From the NCBI GenBank assembly GCA_030447505.1, contig JAUJOT010000006.1, positions 1 to 64,000 of the forward strand: a stretch of DNA of 64,000 nt, written 5' to 3'. The notes under the pieces are model-generated. The model had not been told where the DNA came from, ran no database searches, and worked only from the letters and a program-made list of their open reading frames with translations. The DNA is from Solirubrobacteraceae bacterium (GTDB taxonomy: Bacteria > Actinomycetota > Thermoleophilia > Solirubrobacterales > Solirubrobacteraceae). The position numbers and the translations under genes are program-made. Positions 63,888-64,000 of the stretch are shown here, in pieces. The first letter of the stretch is position 1; each line of letters starts with the position of its first letter.

Positions 63888-64000
63888 ATGCGGGCGCACG
63901 CGATGTTCGATACGCGGACGAAGGCGCGCTCGCTTGCGTTCCTCTACGGCGCCGCGGCGCTCACCTGCGTGCTGACGGTCCTGCTGCCGCACGTCCCGTC
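63888..64000 (+). CDS. N-terminal part of a membrane protein, possibly a diguanylate cyclase
   Basis: Runs off the window end. Thirty-seven residues are visible: MRAHAMFDTRTKARSLAFLY followed by GAAALTCVLTVLLPHVP. A basic start then one hydrophobic helix. This resembles the N-terminus of membrane GGDEF sensor proteins common in Solirubrobacterales, but the catalytic part is outside the window. Divergent from imuB by 82 bases. Confidence 0.4.
   Translation, partial: MRAHAMFDTRTKARSLAFLYGAAALTCVLTVLLPHVP

Overview
This window is very GC-rich, with GTG starts and GTGA/ATGA stop-start overlaps common and no tRNA, rRNA or CRISPR array seen. The gene set (GTP-type PEPCK, imuB/dnaE2 under LexA-type boxes, MMPL transporter, calcium-binding-repeat secreted protein, STAS/LuxR families, DUF6504) suggests a soil actinobacterium of the Thermoleophilia (Solirubrobacter/Conexibacter-like). 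That placement is inference from gene style, not from a marker gene. Layout: 0-5.4 kb holds central metabolism (glutamate dehydrogenase, a decayed epimerase, PEPCK), a secreted protein and a MaoC hydratase. 5.6-9.3 kb is a tight module of malyl-CoA lyase, an ATP-grasp CoA ligase pair and a small ferredoxin-like protein. 9.3-14.4 kb has an SCP2 protein, three NarL-type response regulators and one histidine kinase. 14.4-25.2 kb is ordinary housekeeping: acyl-CoA dehydrogenase and ligase, RidA, a DUF255 thioredoxin-domain protein, an MMPL transporter, an aldo/keto reductase, glutamine synthetase, an HxlR regulator and an AhpD-like protein. From about 25.4 to 28.4 kb transposase wrecks (IS481-like, IS110-like) flank a manganese catalase, and one of them truncates a MarR gene. 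28.8-36.4 kb is a PQQ island: pqqA-E (with a 24-residue pqqA), a divergent M17 aminopeptidase, a MntP-like pump, a membrane-anchored quinoprotein dehydrogenase with a lanthanide-type Asp-x-Asp signature, and a cupredoxin-like partner. 36.8-39.5 kb is a translationally coupled operon of one secreted CxxC protein and two exported ferritin-like proteins. 40-49.7 kb is an envelope/glycosylation region: a flippase-like gene broken by a 55-bp tandem duplication, a UDP-galactopyranose-mutase-like flavoprotein, an SDR, three GT39-like membrane glycosyltransferases and a LysR regulator. 49.9-54.9 kb is a gene graveyard: phasin, PHA synthase, sorbosone-dehydrogenase, DUF1440, STAS, FAD-oxidase and LuxR remnants, several with precise internal deletions. 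55.2-64 kb carries a membrane cytochrome c and an SOS mutagenesis region: dnaE2 and imuB-DUF6504, each with a LexA-type palindrome 2 bp from the start codon, separated by membrane and pilin-like proteins. How the parts work together: the CoA module plus PEPCK would allow C4/C2 acid interconversion (malate to malyl-CoA to glyoxylate plus acetyl-CoA). The PQQ island makes a cofactor and the enzyme that uses it. ImuB and DnaE2 form a damage-induced mutasome. The most notable system-level observations are the PQQ island with a candidate PqqA-processing peptidase and a lanthanide-type enzyme, the exported double-ferritin operon, and the repeated pattern of genes decayed by internal deletion or tandem duplication.
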